64,000 nt of DNA, taken from Colwellia ponticola (GTDB lineage: Bacteria; Pseudomonadota; Gammaproteobacteria; Enterobacterales; Alteromonadaceae). Below are positions 12,001-22,325 of the stretch, piece after piece (the first letter of the stretch is position 1; every line of letters starts with the position of its first letter). Where the stretch lies: the NCBI RefSeq assembly GCF_005885605.1, contig NZ_SZVP01000001.1, positions 62,001 through 126,000 of the forward strand. Direction: 5' to 3'. The notes below the pieces were generated by a model that ran no database searches, was not told where the DNA came from, and saw only the letters and a list, made by a program, of their open reading frames with translations. Both the position numbers and the translations under genes were made by a program.

Positions 12001-14907
12001 ATGTATAAAATAAGTCTTAAAGACTGGGTTATCCTACTTACTATTATACCAACAACCCTGATCGGTTTTGGCCTAGCAAGTTACTTTTCTTATAATCGCT
12101 CTGTTGAATTAAATAGCTTTCTTGAGCAACGTGCTAAAAGTATTATTGAACCAATAGCCATTGCCAGTAAGGACGCTTTACTTAATAGAAACAGAGAAGA
12201 ACTTCGTCAACTGATAGGATTTACTCACCGTAATCAATCAAGCATTGTTAAAAGCATTGTTATTTTTACTGAGGATAATCAAGTTTTTGTTGCTAGTGCT
12301 TATCATGGCGATACTCACTTAATGGCACTAAAAAAAAATGTAACGTTGCCAGGCCACACTACAACACAACCTCTAGCTGATTATATCATTTTTAGAACCC
12401 CCATTATCGATGAAAACGCTAGTGAGCATACTGATACTCATAGAAAGAATGGTGATGTTACTAGCAGAGCATATAACACTACTAATGTAACCCCAAATAA
12501 CGCCCCCTTTGCTACTATCACCGCTACTGACCAAGCGAAGCCGGTAACTATTGGCTATATAGCGATGCAAGTTGATAAAAGTCAGCTTAATTTTCAACAG
12601 CAAAGTCAGTTTATTATCGCCTTTGCTTTTGCTTTACTGGGCGCTTTACTTAGCGCTATTTTTGCCCTTAAATTGATTAAGAAAGTCACTAAACCCATTA
12701 ATTCTATGGTACAAGCCATTGAGCGTATTCAAGATGGGAAATTAGAAAGTAGAGTGAGTGGAGAAATGTTTGGCGAACTTAATTTTTTAAAAAATGGTAT
12801 TAATGCTATAGCTCAATCTCTAGACAGTTATCAAAATGAAATGCATATGAGTATTGACCAAGCCACTATAGAGTTACGTGAGAGTTTAGAACAATTTGAA
12901 ATTCAAAACGTTGAACTCAGCATCTCTAAACGTAAAGCTCAAGAAGCGAACAAAGTTAAATCAGAGTTTTTGGCTAATATGAGCCATGAATTACGTACCC
13001 CACTCAATGGCGTTATTGGCTTTACTAGGCAAGTGTTAAAAACACCACTCACTGAAAACCAACGTGATTACTTACAAACCATTGATCGTTCAGCAAATAA
13101 TTTATTAGCTATTATTAATGATATTCTCGACTTTTCAAAGCTTGATGCAGGCAAAATGGTTATTGAAAATATTCCTTTTTCTCTAAGAGAGTCTATTGAA
13201 GAAACATTGATATTATTAGCACCAACAGCCCATAAAAAAAATATTGAATTATCGATAAATATTCCTCAAACCTTAGACGACTCTCTTATTGGCGATCCTA
13301 TGAGGATCAAACAAATAATCACTAATTTAATTAGTAATGCTATCAAGTTTACTCCCCAAGGCGCCGTCACTGTAGACATAACAAGTGAAGCTGTAGGTCT
13401 GCAAAATATAAAATTTAAAGTGACGGTAAACGACACTGGCATTGGTATGACGGTGAGTCAGCAAGAAAGTGTTTTTGAAGCATTTACTCAAGCAGACCAA
13501 AGCATTACCCGTTTGTATGGCGGTACAGGGCTAGGCTTAGTCATTTGCCAGCGACTCGCCCAAGAAATGCATGGTGACATTGGCTTTACCAGTATAAAAG
13601 ATCAAGGCTCTAGTTTTTGGTTTACTTTTCAATGTGAAACTAATGCTATGCCATTAATGTTAGCGTTAAACAACCAGCATTTAGTTAATAAAACCGTACT
13701 CTACTTTGAAGAAAATACTCATAGTCGTGAAGCCACTAAAAACATATTAAAACACTGGAAAATGCGTGTTACCAGTGTAATAAACAGACATCAATTATCG
13801 CAAGTCTTCTCTCACAGCAGTCAGGCAAAGCGAGGTTTTGATTATGTGATTATTGGCTATAACCAAACGGCTACCGCGTTAAGTGATTTGAAAAAAATGA
13901 TTGCGCAGTTAATGCCCGTTTCTAATAATATACATTTGGCGCTAAATAATAACTCTCCAAATTTACAAGAAGCACTCATTGCTAGTGGCGCAAAAAGCTG
14001 TATGAGTAAACCGCTAACACCAAGTATTTTAAGTAAGGTGTTACAACCAGCGATAGACTCGAAAGAATACGTTAAAATAGAAAAACGCTCTGAAAGTACA
14101 CTGATTAACAACATATTACCGATAAAAGTATTAGCGGTTGATGACAATGAAGCAAACTTAAAATTAATTAAAGCCCTACTGCTAGAACAAGTAGCTGAGG
14201 TTGTGGTAGCTACTAATGGCTTATTAGCGACTGAGCGCTGTAAAGTAGAGGCATTTTCGTTAATTTTTATGGATATTCAAATGCCAGTAATGGACGGCAT
14301 TAGCGCGCTCAAAGAAATAAAAAAAGGTGATAAAAATCATAATACCCCCATTATAGCGGTTACTGCGCATGCCTTAAGTGGCGAGAAAGAAAAAATGCAG
14401 CAACAAGGCTTTAAAGCCTATATGACCAAGCCAATAGATGAAGCCATGCTACGTCATATTATTTATGAGTACTGTGATTTTAACCACTTAGTGACTCCTA
14501 CCGCGGTAACAACGTTAACTAATATATCTAAAGCAGAACAATCTATTAAAGTCATTGATTGGTCTTTGGCATTACAGCGCAGCGCTAATAACGTAGAGTT
14601 AGCCAAAGAAATGTTTACTGGCTTAGTAGATAGTTTGCCAGAAATTCAACAAACAATAAATGAGGCGATGGTTGAGCAGAATATAACGTTAATCAAACGT
14701 GTCATACATAAGCTAAATGGCAGCTGCTGCTATACCGGAACACCTAACTTAGCCAAGATTACCAATGAATTAGAAACACAATTAAAGGCGGGATTAACTA
14801 TTGAAGAGCTTGAACCTGAGTTTTTAGAGTTTTTTGAACATATAGAGCAAGTACTCTTTGGCGTACCACAAGCACTAAAAGAAATAAACTCAGCAGGTAA
14901 CCTATAA
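12001..14907 (+). CDS. barA: Hybrid sensor histidine kinase BarA
   Basis: BarA is the inner-membrane tripartite kinase of the BarA/UvrY (GacS/GacA) system controlling Csr small RNAs. The 968-residue protein has two transmembrane segments (about 12-32 and 200-222) around a periplasmic domain, a HAMP linker, a HisKA domain (FLANMSHELRTPLNG, about 322-336) and an HATPase domain (NLISNAIKFTP, DTGIGM, GGTGLGLVICQRL). A divergent receiver-like segment lacking a recognisable phospho-Asp follows. A true receiver (VLAVDDNEANL, FMDIQMPVMDG, phospho-Asp near 756) and a C-terminal HPt domain (VIHKLNGSC) complete it. The divergent rlmD neighbour supports the name. uvrY is not in the window. Confidence 0.95.
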   Translation: MYKISLKDWVILLTIIPTTLIGFGLASYFSYNRSVELNSFLEQRAKSIIEPIAIASKDALLNRNREELRQLIGFTHRNQSSIVKSIVIFTEDNQVFVASAYHGDTHLMALKKNVTLPGHTTTQPLADYIIFRTPIIDENASEHTDTHRKNGDVTSRAYNTTNVTPNNAPFATITATDQAKPVTIGYIAMQVDKSQLNFQQQSQFIIAFAFALLGALLSAIFALKLIKKVTKPINSMVQAIERIQDGKLESRVSGEMFGELNFLKNGINAIAQSLDSYQNEMHMSIDQATIELRESLEQFEIQNVELSISKRKAQEANKVKSEFLANMSHELRTPLNGVIGFTRQVLKTPLTENQRDYLQTIDRSANNLLAIINDILDFSKLDAGKMVIENIPFSLRESIEETLILLAPTAHKKNIELSINIPQTLDDSLIGDPMRIKQIITNLISNAIKFTPQGAVTVDITSEAVGLQNIKFKVTVNDTGIGMTVSQQESVFEAFTQADQSITRLYGGTGLGLVICQRLAQEMHGDIGFTSIKDQGSSFWFTFQCETNAMPLMLALNNQHLVNKTVLYFEENTHSREATKNILKHWKMRVTSVINRHQLSQVFSHSSQAKRGFDYVIIGYNQTATALSDLKKMIAQLMPVSNNIHLALNNNSPNLQEALIASGAKSCMSKPLTPSILSKVLQPAIDSKEYVKIEKRSESTLINNILPIKVLAVDDNEANLKLIKALLLEQVAEVVVATNGLLATERCKVEAFSLIFMDIQMPVMDGISALKEIKKGDKNHNTPIIAVTAHALSGEKEKMQQQGFKAYMTKPIDEAMLRHIIYEYCDFNHLVTPTAVTTLTNISKAEQSIKVIDWSLALQRSANNVELAKEMFTGLVDSLPEIQQTINEAMVEQNITLIKRVIHKLNGSCCYTGTPNLAKITNELETQLKAGLTIEELEPEFLEFFEHIEQVLFGVPQALKEINSAGNL

Positions 14908-14920
14908 AAAACAACTTACA

Positions 14921-14963
14921 AGTCAATAAAAAAACACCTACGACTGTTGCTTTTTTATTGACT
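14921..14963. terminator. AT-rich hairpin between convergent barA and a small gene
   Basis: AGTCAATAAAAAA and TTTTTTATTGACT form a perfect 13-bp stem around a 17-base loop, 13 bp after the barA stop. The symmetric A/T arms allow termination in both directions, serving barA and the convergent small gene at 14988-15236. Confidence 0.65.
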
Positions 14964-14987
14964 AAAGCCACCTACATACTTATTTAT

Positions 14988-15236
14988 TTAACGAATAGTA
15001 ATATTTGGCGAAGTATCTATGTCGCCATCCTCAGAGATAACAGCAATTCCACCACTACATTGCAAAACTGCTAGGCTGTAGTCTCCATTATTACGAATAA
15101 AGGTGAGTTCATAACCAAACTTACCTAAACTACTCGCTGAAAACTTTTGTGCTAGCGATAACTTATGCCACCAAACTGATTGCTCTGGAGCTTCCTGTCT
15201 CCGTTCGAGCACTGGTTTCATTTGTACTTCTTTCAT
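14988..15236 (-). CDS. Small conserved-looking hypothetical protein
   Basis: I do not recognise this 82-residue protein. It has no signal peptide or membrane span. The middle (KFGYELTFIRNNGDYSLAVLQCSGGIAVISEDGDIDTSPN) looks like a small beta-rich domain of alternating hydrophobic residues, preceded by a basic, glutamate-rich N-terminus with a WWHK motif. A second in-frame ATG five codons later (15221) is also plausible; the first has GAG about 5 nt upstream. It sits between convergent barA and pdxJ, close to a bidirectional hairpin. The codon pattern looks coding. Confidence 0.6.
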   Translation of the reverse strand: MKEVQMKPVLERRQEAPEQSVWWHKLSLAQKFSASSLGKFGYELTFIRNNGDYSLAVLQCSGGIAVISEDGDIDTSPNITIR

Positions 15237-15338
15237 GGATTCTCACTTGTTGACTGAATCCTTTCAATATTTTGGTCCGTAAAGTATAGACTATAATGTA
15301 AACAAAAATAAAATAAGGCGGTCATTGAATCTAGGGCT

Positions 15339-16079
15339 CTATAAGCTGTAGTTTCTTGCTTCTAGCATTAATTGCTTCATATCTCTAACGGCTTTATCTA
15401 AGCCATCAATCGCAGCTCGAGCAATAATGGCATGACCAATATTCAATTCAATGATTTCTTTAATAGCGGCAATAGGTTTTACATTAAAGTAATTTAAACC
15501 ATGACCTGCATTAACTTTTAAACCTAAGCTGTGCGCATATTTAATCCCTACAGTTAAGCGTTCAAGCTCTGCTAGTTGCTCTGCCTCTGAAGTCAAATCG
15601 GCATAATGACCGGTATGAATTTCTATATAAGGAGCTTTAGTGGCAAGAGCCGCATCAATTTGTGCTTTATCTGCATCAATAAATAAACTTACCGCAATAC
15701 CCGCCTCTGCTAACGTGGCCGTTGCTTTAGTTATTTTATCTAGTTGTCCGACAACATCTAAACCACCTTCGGTGGTGAGCTCTTCGCGTTTTTCAGGTAC
15801 TAAACAACAAAATACCGGCTTAACATCGCAGGCTATAGCGATCATCTCATCGGTAACCGCCATTTCAAAATTCATTCGGGTATGTAATGTCTGCTTTAAT
15901 ACATGAATATCTCTGTCTTGGATATGGCGTCTATCTTCACGTAGGTGAACGGTAATGCCGTCTGCTCCTGCATGTTCCGCAACACTTGCTGCATAAACAG
16001 GATCAGGATAATTAGTGCCACGGGCTTGTCTTAGTGTGGCAATATGGTCAATGTTTACACCTAATAATAATTCAGACAT
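15339..16079 (-). CDS. pdxJ: Pyridoxine 5'-phosphate synthase
   Basis: PdxJ condenses 1-deoxyxylulose-5-phosphate with 3-amino-2-oxopropyl phosphate to pyridoxine 5'-phosphate in vitamin B6 synthesis. The 246-residue TIM-barrel protein opens [19 protein letters not shown] and contains [29 protein letters not shown] and VNAGHGLNY, all family signatures with the active-site His and Glu. Length matches the family (about 243). It lies downstream of recO in the conserved lepB-rnc-era-recO-pdxJ order, separated from recO by 230 bp in which I see no clear gene. Confidence 0.97.
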   Translation of the reverse strand: MSELLLGVNIDHIATLRQARGTNYPDPVYAASVAEHAGADGITVHLREDRRHIQDRDIHVLKQTLHTRMNFEMAVTDEMIAIACDVKPVFCCLVPEKREELTTEGGLDVVGQLDKITKATATLAEAGIAVSLFIDADKAQIDAALATKAPYIEIHTGHYADLTSEAEQLAELERLTVGIKYAHSLGLKVNAGHGLNYFNVKPIAAIKEIIELNIGHAIIARAAIDGLDKAVRDMKQLMLEARNYSL

Positions 16080-16309
16080 TCTTGTTCTCTTTGTTAATTT
16101 TAGTTTTTGGTTTTAATGTTAATTTTGACACTTTAGCTGTTTTCTAGCGCGATATAATCAAGTTATTTCAAGATACAAGTAAGATAAAGGTTACCAGTAA
16201 ATAGCTAAACAGGTAGTACCATAGTACTAATCTGAGTACATTATACTGGTCGAACACAGTTATTGATCACTAATGCAGTAATAAACCTAGCAGTAGTACG
16301 CAACCTCCC

Positions 16310-17059
16310 TCAACTATAGGCTTTGTTTGCAAACAGCTTACGGCTATTTAAAGGCTTGTTACCTAGTAGCTGATTAATCACTTGTCGCATGAGTAACTTA
16401 AAGGTATAACTCACCTCTTCTGTAACCTTATCTTCAGATAATAGTTCATCAGTTGAAGCTCTTTGATATAACGCTTCCCGTTGGGCAATTGCCTGTAAAT
16501 GCCTTTTATCGAAACATAACGCACTGTTTTTAGAGAATGTATTAGCGTTACTATAAACAGGAACAAAGCCTTGTTCAGCTATATAATGAAAGTAGCTAAC
16601 ATCGTGCTCAAAGACCGGACTAAAGTCAAATGATAAACCCAATTCTTCAAGTAATGACAGTTCAAATAGGCGTAATTGTGGGGCTATTTCTTCACCCTGA
16701 GATAAGGCAAATAAGGTTGTTTTATATTGAAAAAATAATTGCTGACAAGTGATGTGTTCGGTGAGTAAGCGAATCAATAACTCATTAATATAAAAAGCGC
16801 TAAACAGGCTATGTTTTATTAATGGGTATGATTTGCCTAGCGTATCAACTTGACTGATTTGCTTAAAGCTACCTTGCCCCTTCAATATAACGTTTAGTGG
16901 TAAAAAAGGCTGTATTAAGCCTTTTTTTATCGAGCGTTTAGATTGGCCAACATACACTAAAGCGGTTACTTTACCGTCTTGCTCGGTGAGTAAATCAACT
17001 AATTGCTGATTTTCTCGGTACGGACGGCTATGTAAAACAAACGCACTTTGCTCAATCAT
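16310..17059 (-). CDS. recO: DNA repair protein RecO
   Basis: RecO acts with RecF and RecR to load RecA on SSB-coated single-stranded DNA in gap repair. The 249-residue protein starts with the OB-fold segment IEQSAFVLHSRPYRENQQLVD followed by GKVTALVYVGQSKRS, and its helical C-terminal part contains FELSLLEELG. The zinc-finger cysteines of some RecO proteins are absent, as in enterobacterial ones. It begins 13 bp after the era stop and is clearly in the same transcript. Confidence 0.95.
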   Translation of the reverse strand: MIEQSAFVLHSRPYRENQQLVDLLTEQDGKVTALVYVGQSKRSIKKGLIQPFLPLNVILKGQGSFKQISQVDTLGKSYPLIKHSLFSAFYINELLIRLLTEHITCQQLFFQYKTTLFALSQGEEIAPQLRLFELSLLEELGLSFDFSPVFEHDVSYFHYIAEQGFVPVYSNANTFSKNSALCFDKRHLQAIAQREALYQRASTDELLSEDKVTEEVSYTFKLLMRQVINQLLGNKPLNSRKLFANKAYS

Positions 17060-17072
17060 CTATGCCGCTCTA

Positions 17073-17990
17073 CTAACCAGAGTAATCATCACCATAACCT
17101 AAACTACGTAAGGCTCGCTCATCATCAGCCCATCCTGACTTAACTTTTACCCACGTTTCAAGAAAAACTTTACTCTCAAATAAACTTTCCATATCGCGTC
17201 TTGCTTCTTGACCTATAGTTTTTAGGCGCTCACCTTTATTACCAATGACCATACGTTTTTGACTATCACGTTCAACAAGTATCAACGCATTGATATGAAT
17301 AATGCCTTTTTCATCCATCTTAAATTGCTCTATTTCAACCGTGATAGAGTAAGGTAATTCATCACCAGTAAAGCGTATAAGCTTTTCACGAATAATTTCT
17401 GACGCCATAAAGCGACTAGAGCGATCGGTAATATGATCTTCAGGAAACCAAAAAGCGCTTTTAGGTAACGATGATAAACATAATTGACGGATGGTATCAA
17501 CGCCATGACCTTTAGCTGCACAAATAGGTACAATATCTCTAAAGTCATGCATAGCGCCTAACTTTTGCAAGTGTGGTAATAACTCGTCTTTATCAGTAAT
17601 ATTATCGGTTTTATTGACCACTAATATACAATCAGCCCCACTTTGTTTGACTTTAGATAACACTAATTCGTCGTCTGTTGTCCAATGAGTGCCTTCAACT
17701 AAAAAGACAATTAACTCAACCTCTGCAATTGAACTGCTAGCGGCACGGTTCATAAACCGATTTATCACACGTTTTTCTTCGGTATGTAAACCTGGAGTAT
17801 CAACTAATATCGCTTGTCTGTTTTCTTCCGTTAAAATCCCTAAAATACGATGACGTGTAGTTTGCGGTTTTTTAGAGGTAATACTAATTTTTTGCCCTAA
17901 AAGAGCATTTAATAATGTTGATTTACCAACATTGGGTCGACCAACAATAGCAATTAAGCCAGCATAGGTATTTGAGGTATCGTTGTGCAT
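17073..17990 (-). CDS. era: Ribosome-assembly GTPase Era
   Basis: Era is an essential GTPase that binds the 3' end of 16S rRNA during 30S maturation. The 305-residue protein has G1 [11 protein letters not shown], the switch region [10 protein letters not shown]3 DTPG, G4 NKTD, and a C-terminal KH domain with [17 protein letters not shown]. It overlaps the same operon as rnc (3-bp gap) and recO. Length matches E. coli Era (301). Confidence 0.97.
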   Translation of the reverse strand: MHNDTSNTYAGLIAIVGRPNVGKSTLLNALLGQKISITSKKPQTTRHRILGILTEENRQAILVDTPGLHTEEKRVINRFMNRAASSSIAEVELIVFLVEGTHWTTDDELVLSKVKQSGADCILVVNKTDNITDKDELLPHLQKLGAMHDFRDIVPICAAKGHGVDTIRQLCLSSLPKSAFWFPEDHITDRSSRFMASEIIREKLIRFTGDELPYSITVEIEQFKMDEKGIIHINALILVERDSQKRMVIGNKGERLKTIGQEARRDMESLFESKVFLETWVKVKSGWADDERALRSLGYGDDYSG

Positions 17991-17993
17991 AAT

Positions 17994-18773
17994 TTAATTT
18001 CTCGTGCTGCTTTTTTTGCTTAGGTTACTTTTAGTAGTTCGTGCTTTTGCTACTTTCGATTGCGTTGACGCTTTTACTTTTACTGCTTTTTCTTGTTCAA
18101 TTAAGGCTAATATTTGCTGGGCGGCTTCTTGCTCTGCTTTTCTTCGACTAGTGCCTTTAGCGATAACCACTTCGTTGGTTACTGACGTTTCACAGCGCAC
18201 CGTAAACTCTTGATTATGTGACTGTCCAGAGGTGTCAATAACTTCATAAGTAGGCAGTGGTATTTTTCTACCTTGTAAAAACTCTTGTAAACGCGTTTTA
18301 GGATCTTTTTGCTCATTACCCGGTTTAATAATGGTTAAACGTTGTTCAAACCAACTTAAGATTAATGCTTTACAACGTTCAATACTCGAGTCTAAATACA
18401 CTGCGCCAATAATAGCTTCAATGGCGTCCTCAAGTATCGATTCGCGACGATGACCGCCACTTTTTAGCTCGCCTGGGCCTAATATTAAGCATTCACCTAA
18501 ATTAAAGTCACGAGCAACTTTAGCTAAGGTAACGCCTTTTACTAAGCTAGAACGCATGCGAGTAAGATCGCCTTCATCATGCTTAGGGAATTTGTCATAA
18601 AGGGCTTCTGCAATAACAAATCCTAGGATTGAGTCGCCTAAAAATTCAAGTCTTTCGTTGTGTGCGCCCTTAGCGCTACGGTGCGTAAGCGCCTGCACCA
18701 ATAGTGAGGGATCATTAAATTGATAACCAAGCTTTTTGGTTAATCTAGCAAGATTATGTGGATTAATATTCAC
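17994..18773 (-). CDS. rnc: Ribonuclease III
   Basis: RNase III cleaves double-stranded RNA, including 16S/23S rRNA precursors. The 259-residue protein has the catalytic signature [20 protein letters not shown] at about residues 40-59, the second acidic cluster [14 protein letters not shown], and a C-terminal dsRNA-binding domain ([11 protein letters not shown] to [13 protein letters not shown]). It is about 33 residues longer than E. coli RNase III (226) because of a Lys/Ser/Thr-rich tail, possibly an RNA-binding extension. It lies between lepB and era, as is usual. Confidence 0.97.
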   Translation of the reverse strand: MNINPHNLARLTKKLGYQFNDPSLLVQALTHRSAKGAHNERLEFLGDSILGFVIAEALYDKFPKHDEGDLTRMRSSLVKGVTLAKVARDFNLGECLILGPGELKSGGHRRESILEDAIEAIIGAVYLDSSIERCKALILSWFEQRLTIIKPGNEQKDPKTRLQEFLQGRKIPLPTYEVIDTSGQSHNQEFTVRCETSVTNEVVIAKGTSRRKAEQEAAQQILALIEQEKAVKVKASTQSKVAKARTTKSNLSKKSSTRN

Positions 18774-18811
18774 GATATAACTCTTTGTGCCATGTTAGAA
18801 AAGTGCTCATA

Positions 18812-19744
18812 TTAATTAATAGCGCCAATACGATCAAAACGGATACCCGTTGGCAACCAATGCGGTAAAAAGCTATCTTGTGCTCTGTCAAAATCAAAAC
18901 TCATCCAAATAGCAACAGCTTGCCCAACTAGGTTTTCTTCTGGAACAAAGCCCCAAAAACGTCCATCTAATGAATTGTCTCTGTTATCACCCATAACAAA
19001 ATATTGATTTGCGGGCACCACAAACTCATCGGCTGCAGTACCTGCTTGTTGAAAGTAATGAGAAACTCTAGGTGAAACAGGAGCGTTATTTAATATCTGA
19101 TGGCTTTTATTGAATATTTTTGCTTCGAATTCATTCATACCGGTCTCAGAATCAGGCCCTGTATATTCACCAACAAGCTTTTGCTGCACTTGTTCAAATT
19201 CAGGGCATGTGGTATCAGATTCATGACAAGCACGTTTAATATAAAGTGATTTATTACGGTAAATAATACGATCGCCGGGTAAACCAATAACACGCTTAAT
19301 AAAGTCAATTTTGGGATCTTCAGGAAACTTAAACACTACAACGTCTCCGTACTCAGGTAATCCGTTTTCAAAAAATTTATGTCTTGCAACCGGATCCTTT
19401 AAACCGTAATTAAATTTATTCACTAAAATAAAGTCGCCATCAAGTAAAGTAGGCATCATTGAGCCTGACGGTATTTGAAAAGGTTCATATAAAAAGGATC
19501 GTAAAATTAACACAAAAGCAATCACGGGGAAAATTTGTACTGCGGTATCCACTAAAGGTGATGGCTCAGTTAAACTGGCTAAGGCTTTAGGTGTCAGCTC
19601 AGTATCAGATAATTGTTTTGCTGATACTTGTGCAGCAGCTGCTTTTAATTTACGTTGCGGTGCTAAATAAAGCTTATCCGCAAACCAAACGATACCGGTG
19701 ACGACGGTGATTATTACTAAAATTATGGAAAAATAAACGGCCAT
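18812..19744 (-). CDS. lepB: Signal peptidase I
   Basis: Signal peptidase I removes signal peptides from secreted proteins at the outer face of the inner membrane. The 310-residue product starts MAVYFSIILVIITVVTGIVW, a transmembrane segment, and has a second hydrophobic stretch before the catalytic Ser in IPSGSMMPTLL. The catalytic Lys is in DFIKRVIGLPGD, and box E is MGDNRDNSLDGR. The frame opens 16 codons earlier, but AGGA lies 5 nt before this ATG and the family N-terminus is the membrane segment. It sits between lepA and rnc in the classic operon. Confidence 0.96.
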   Translation of the reverse strand: MAVYFSIILVIITVVTGIVWFADKLYLAPQRKLKAAAAQVSAKQLSDTELTPKALASLTEPSPLVDTAVQIFPVIAFVLILRSFLYEPFQIPSGSMMPTLLDGDFILVNKFNYGLKDPVARHKFFENGLPEYGDVVVFKFPEDPKIDFIKRVIGLPGDRIIYRNKSLYIKRACHESDTTCPEFEQVQQKLVGEYTGPDSETGMNEFEAKIFNKSHQILNNAPVSPRVSHYFQQAGTAADEFVVPANQYFVMGDNRDNSLDGRFWGFVPEENLVGQAVAIWMSFDFDRAQDSFLPHWLPTGIRFDRIGAIN

Positions 19745-19802
19745 ACTATTCCTATTGTAAACTGCATTTAGGGGTGTTTTTGATAAAATCAATTAGATAA
19801 AC

Positions 19803-19834
19803 AAGAGCGACAAAAAGTAATTATTGTCGCTCTT
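19803..19834 (-). terminator. Hairpin between lepA and lepB
   Basis: A perfect 11-bp stem AAGAGCGACAA/TTGTCGCTCTT encloses a 10-base loop in the 162-bp gap after lepA. The minus-strand 3' side reads GTTTATC, not a strong U-run, so attenuation or mRNA stabilisation is as likely as termination. Confidence 0.4.
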
Positions 19835-19906
19835 ATCAAATTAAGTCAAGTCGTTGAAAAAGCATACTTAGCGTGTTCAAGCTAAGCAGTTAAAGCCAAC
19901 TTATTA

Positions 19907-21697
19907 CTAGCTATCTAATTTAAGAACCGCTAAAAACGCTTCTTGTGGTACTTCAACATTACCCACTTGCTTCATACGTTTTTTACCATCTTTTTGTTTT
20001 TGTAATAGCTTTTTCTTACGGCTAATATCACCGCCATAACATTTAGCGGTTACGTTTTTACGTAATTGCTTCACGGTAGTACGGGCAATAACATTATTAC
20101 CAATGGCCGCTTGAATAGCGATATCAAACATTTGACGATGTATTAACTCTTTAAGTTTATCAACCAACAGTCGACCACGTGCTACTGAATTAGAGCGATG
20201 AGTAATCATGGCTAAAGCATCAACGCGATCGCCATTAATCATCACGTCTACCCGCACCATATCGGCCGCTTCAAAACGAATAAAGTTATAATCTAATGAG
20301 GCATAACCGCGACTTGTAGATTTAAGCTTATCAAAAAAGTCCATAACTACTTCAGCCATAGGCATCTCATAAGTAACGGCAACTTGGTTTCCATGATAAA
20401 TTAAATCTTTTTGTATACCGCGTTTTTCAATACATAAGGTAATTACATTACCTAAATATTCTTGTGGTACTAAAATATTTGCTTGAACAATCGGCTCACG
20501 GATTTCATCAATATTGTTGATTGCTGGTAAATCCGACGGGTTATCTATCGAGATAACATCACCGTTGGTACAAGCTATTTCATAGTTTACCGTGGGCGCT
20601 GTAGTAATTAAATCGAGGTCATATTCACGCGCCAAACGCTCTTGAATAATCTCCATGTGTAGCATACCAAGAAAACCAATACGGAAACCAAAACCAAGGG
20701 CTGATGAGTTCTCTGGTTCAAAAAATAATGAAGCATCATTGAGGCTTAACTTGTTAAGTGCATCCCTAAAGTTTTCATACTCATCTGAACTTATTGGGAA
20801 AATACCTGCATACACTTGTGGCTGTGCTTTTTTAAAGCCAGGTAAGGCATGTGGGGTTTCTTTTTTACTGATAGTAATGGTGTCACCTACTGGTGCGCCA
20901 TGAATTTCTTTAATACCTGCAATAATAAAACCTACCTCGCCTGCTCTTAGCACACCGGTATCAGTTTGCTTAGGCGTGAATATGCCTACTTTGTCAATTT
21001 GGTGAACTTGCCCAGTAGACATCACCAACATTTTATCGCCTTTTTTCACTTCACCATTGATAATACGCACAAGTGAAACAACACCTTGGTAGTTATCAAA
21101 CCATGAATCAACAATTAGCGCTTGTAATGGTGCATCAACCTTACCTTTAGGTGGTGGAATGTTTTTAACAATCGTTTCTAAAACATCTTCAATACCTAAA
21201 CCTGTTTTAGCCGAGCAAGTTACTGCGTCGGTAGCATCAATACCGATGATATGTTCAATTTCTTCACAAACACGCTCTGGATCAGCTTGTGGTAAATCAA
21301 TTTTGTTTAGAATAGGTAAAACTTCTAAGTCCATTTCAATGGCGGTATAACAGTTAGCAACTGTTTGCGCTTCAACGCCTTGACCGGCATCAACTACAAG
21401 TAAGGCACCTTCACAAGAGGCCAATGAACGAGAGACTTCATAGGAGAAATCGACATGACCTGGCGTATCAATAAAGTTTAATTGGTAAACCTCACCGTCT
21501 TTAGCTTTATAATCTAAAGTAACACTTTGTGCTTTAATGGTAATGCCGCGTTCGCGTTCTATATCCATAGAGTCAAGCACTTGCGCTTCCATTTCACGGG
21601 CTTGTAAGCCACCACAGTGTTGAATTAAGCGGTCAGAAAGTGTTGATTTACCATGGTCGATGTGGGCAATAATTGAGAAGTTTCGAATATTTTTCAT
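19907..21697 (-). CDS. lepA: Elongation factor 4 (LepA)
   Basis: LepA/EF4 is a ribosome-associated GTPase implicated in translation initiation and ribosome biogenesis. The 596-residue protein has G1 [15 protein letters not shown], switch [14 protein letters not shown] and NKIDLP, then the domain order of EF-G without domain IV. The family-specific C-terminal domain is rich in Lys ([20 protein letters not shown]). Length equals the E. coli protein (599). It is the first gene of the lepA-lepB-rnc-era-recO group, preceded by the separate rpoE-rse cluster. Confidence 0.98.
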   Translation of the reverse strand: MKNIRNFSIIAHIDHGKSTLSDRLIQHCGGLQAREMEAQVLDSMDIERERGITIKAQSVTLDYKAKDGEVYQLNFIDTPGHVDFSYEVSRSLASCEGALLVVDAGQGVEAQTVANCYTAIEMDLEVLPILNKIDLPQADPERVCEEIEHIIGIDATDAVTCSAKTGLGIEDVLETIVKNIPPPKGKVDAPLQALIVDSWFDNYQGVVSLVRIINGEVKKGDKMLVMSTGQVHQIDKVGIFTPKQTDTGVLRAGEVGFIIAGIKEIHGAPVGDTITISKKETPHALPGFKKAQPQVYAGIFPISSDEYENFRDALNKLSLNDASLFFEPENSSALGFGFRIGFLGMLHMEIIQERLAREYDLDLITTAPTVNYEIACTNGDVISIDNPSDLPAINNIDEIREPIVQANILVPQEYLGNVITLCIEKRGIQKDLIYHGNQVAVTYEMPMAEVVMDFFDKLKSTSRGYASLDYNFIRFEAADMVRVDVMINGDRVDALAMITHRSNSVARGRLLVDKLKELIHRQMFDIAIQAAIGNNVIARTTVKQLRKNVTAKCYGGDISRKKKLLQKQKDGKKRMKQVGNVEVPQEAFLAVLKLDS

Positions 21698-21815
21698 AAA
21701 AGGCAGTCAAATAAGGCGTCAAAATAATACAATGCTGTGATTTTAACGCTTTTACTGCCTTGGGGCTATCTTTTGTTCAGATATCTTTTATTTACAGCAA
21801 TAATGTGATGAAACG

Positions 21816-22295
21816 CTATTTAGTTAGATCCACTGAGGGCAGCACGGCTATTATTTCAGGTTGTAAACAGGCACTTTTTTTACCTTGTTTTTGTTGAAAT
21901 TTGGCAAATCTATAGCCTAAATAGCCACCAGCGACACCAAGCGCTAACGCAAATAATTCATGACTGAAAACTTGCTGTTTTAACAACCACTGACCTATAG
22001 CTGACCCTGTAATTAAACCAAATAATGGCAACAAATACACTTGACCAGCACTAGAGAGTACATGCTTTTCTGGCAAAGCCAACATAACGCTATCGCCAAG
22101 CTTGAGTGTATTTTTTGGGGCATTGGTATCATAGGGTAAAGTCAGTGTTAATTTAGCTTGTGGTAATGCTTTAGCCACTTGACCACTACCGCAAGTATCA
22201 ACTTGCGCACAGCCGCCACAGCTTGATTTTATTTGACTAGTTACGGTAATTTCACCGACGCCAATAGCAACCACATTCGCTAATTCTTTAATCAT
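21816..22295 (-). CDS. rseC: SigmaE-operon protein RseC
   Basis: RseC is an inner-membrane protein of the rpoE-rseABC operon, related to proteins of the SoxR-reducing and Rnf systems. The 159-residue protein has an N-terminal cytosolic domain with a Cys cluster SSCGGCAQVDTCGSG. Two adjacent hydrophobic segments (about 90-130) follow, with GLITGSAIGQWLL and LGVAGGYLGYRFA, then a basic C-terminus. It follows rseB by 30 bp. The cysteines could hold a redox or metal centre; this is known for relatives only as a proposal. Confidence 0.9.
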   Translation of the reverse strand: MIKELANVVAIGVGEITVTSQIKSSCGGCAQVDTCGSGQVAKALPQAKLTLTLPYDTNAPKNTLKLGDSVMLALPEKHVLSSAGQVYLLPLFGLITGSAIGQWLLKQQVFSHELFALALGVAGGYLGYRFAKFQQKQGKKSACLQPEIIAVLPSVDLTK

Positions 22296-22325
22296 TATCG
22301 TTGTTCTCTTATTGATAATTAAGCA

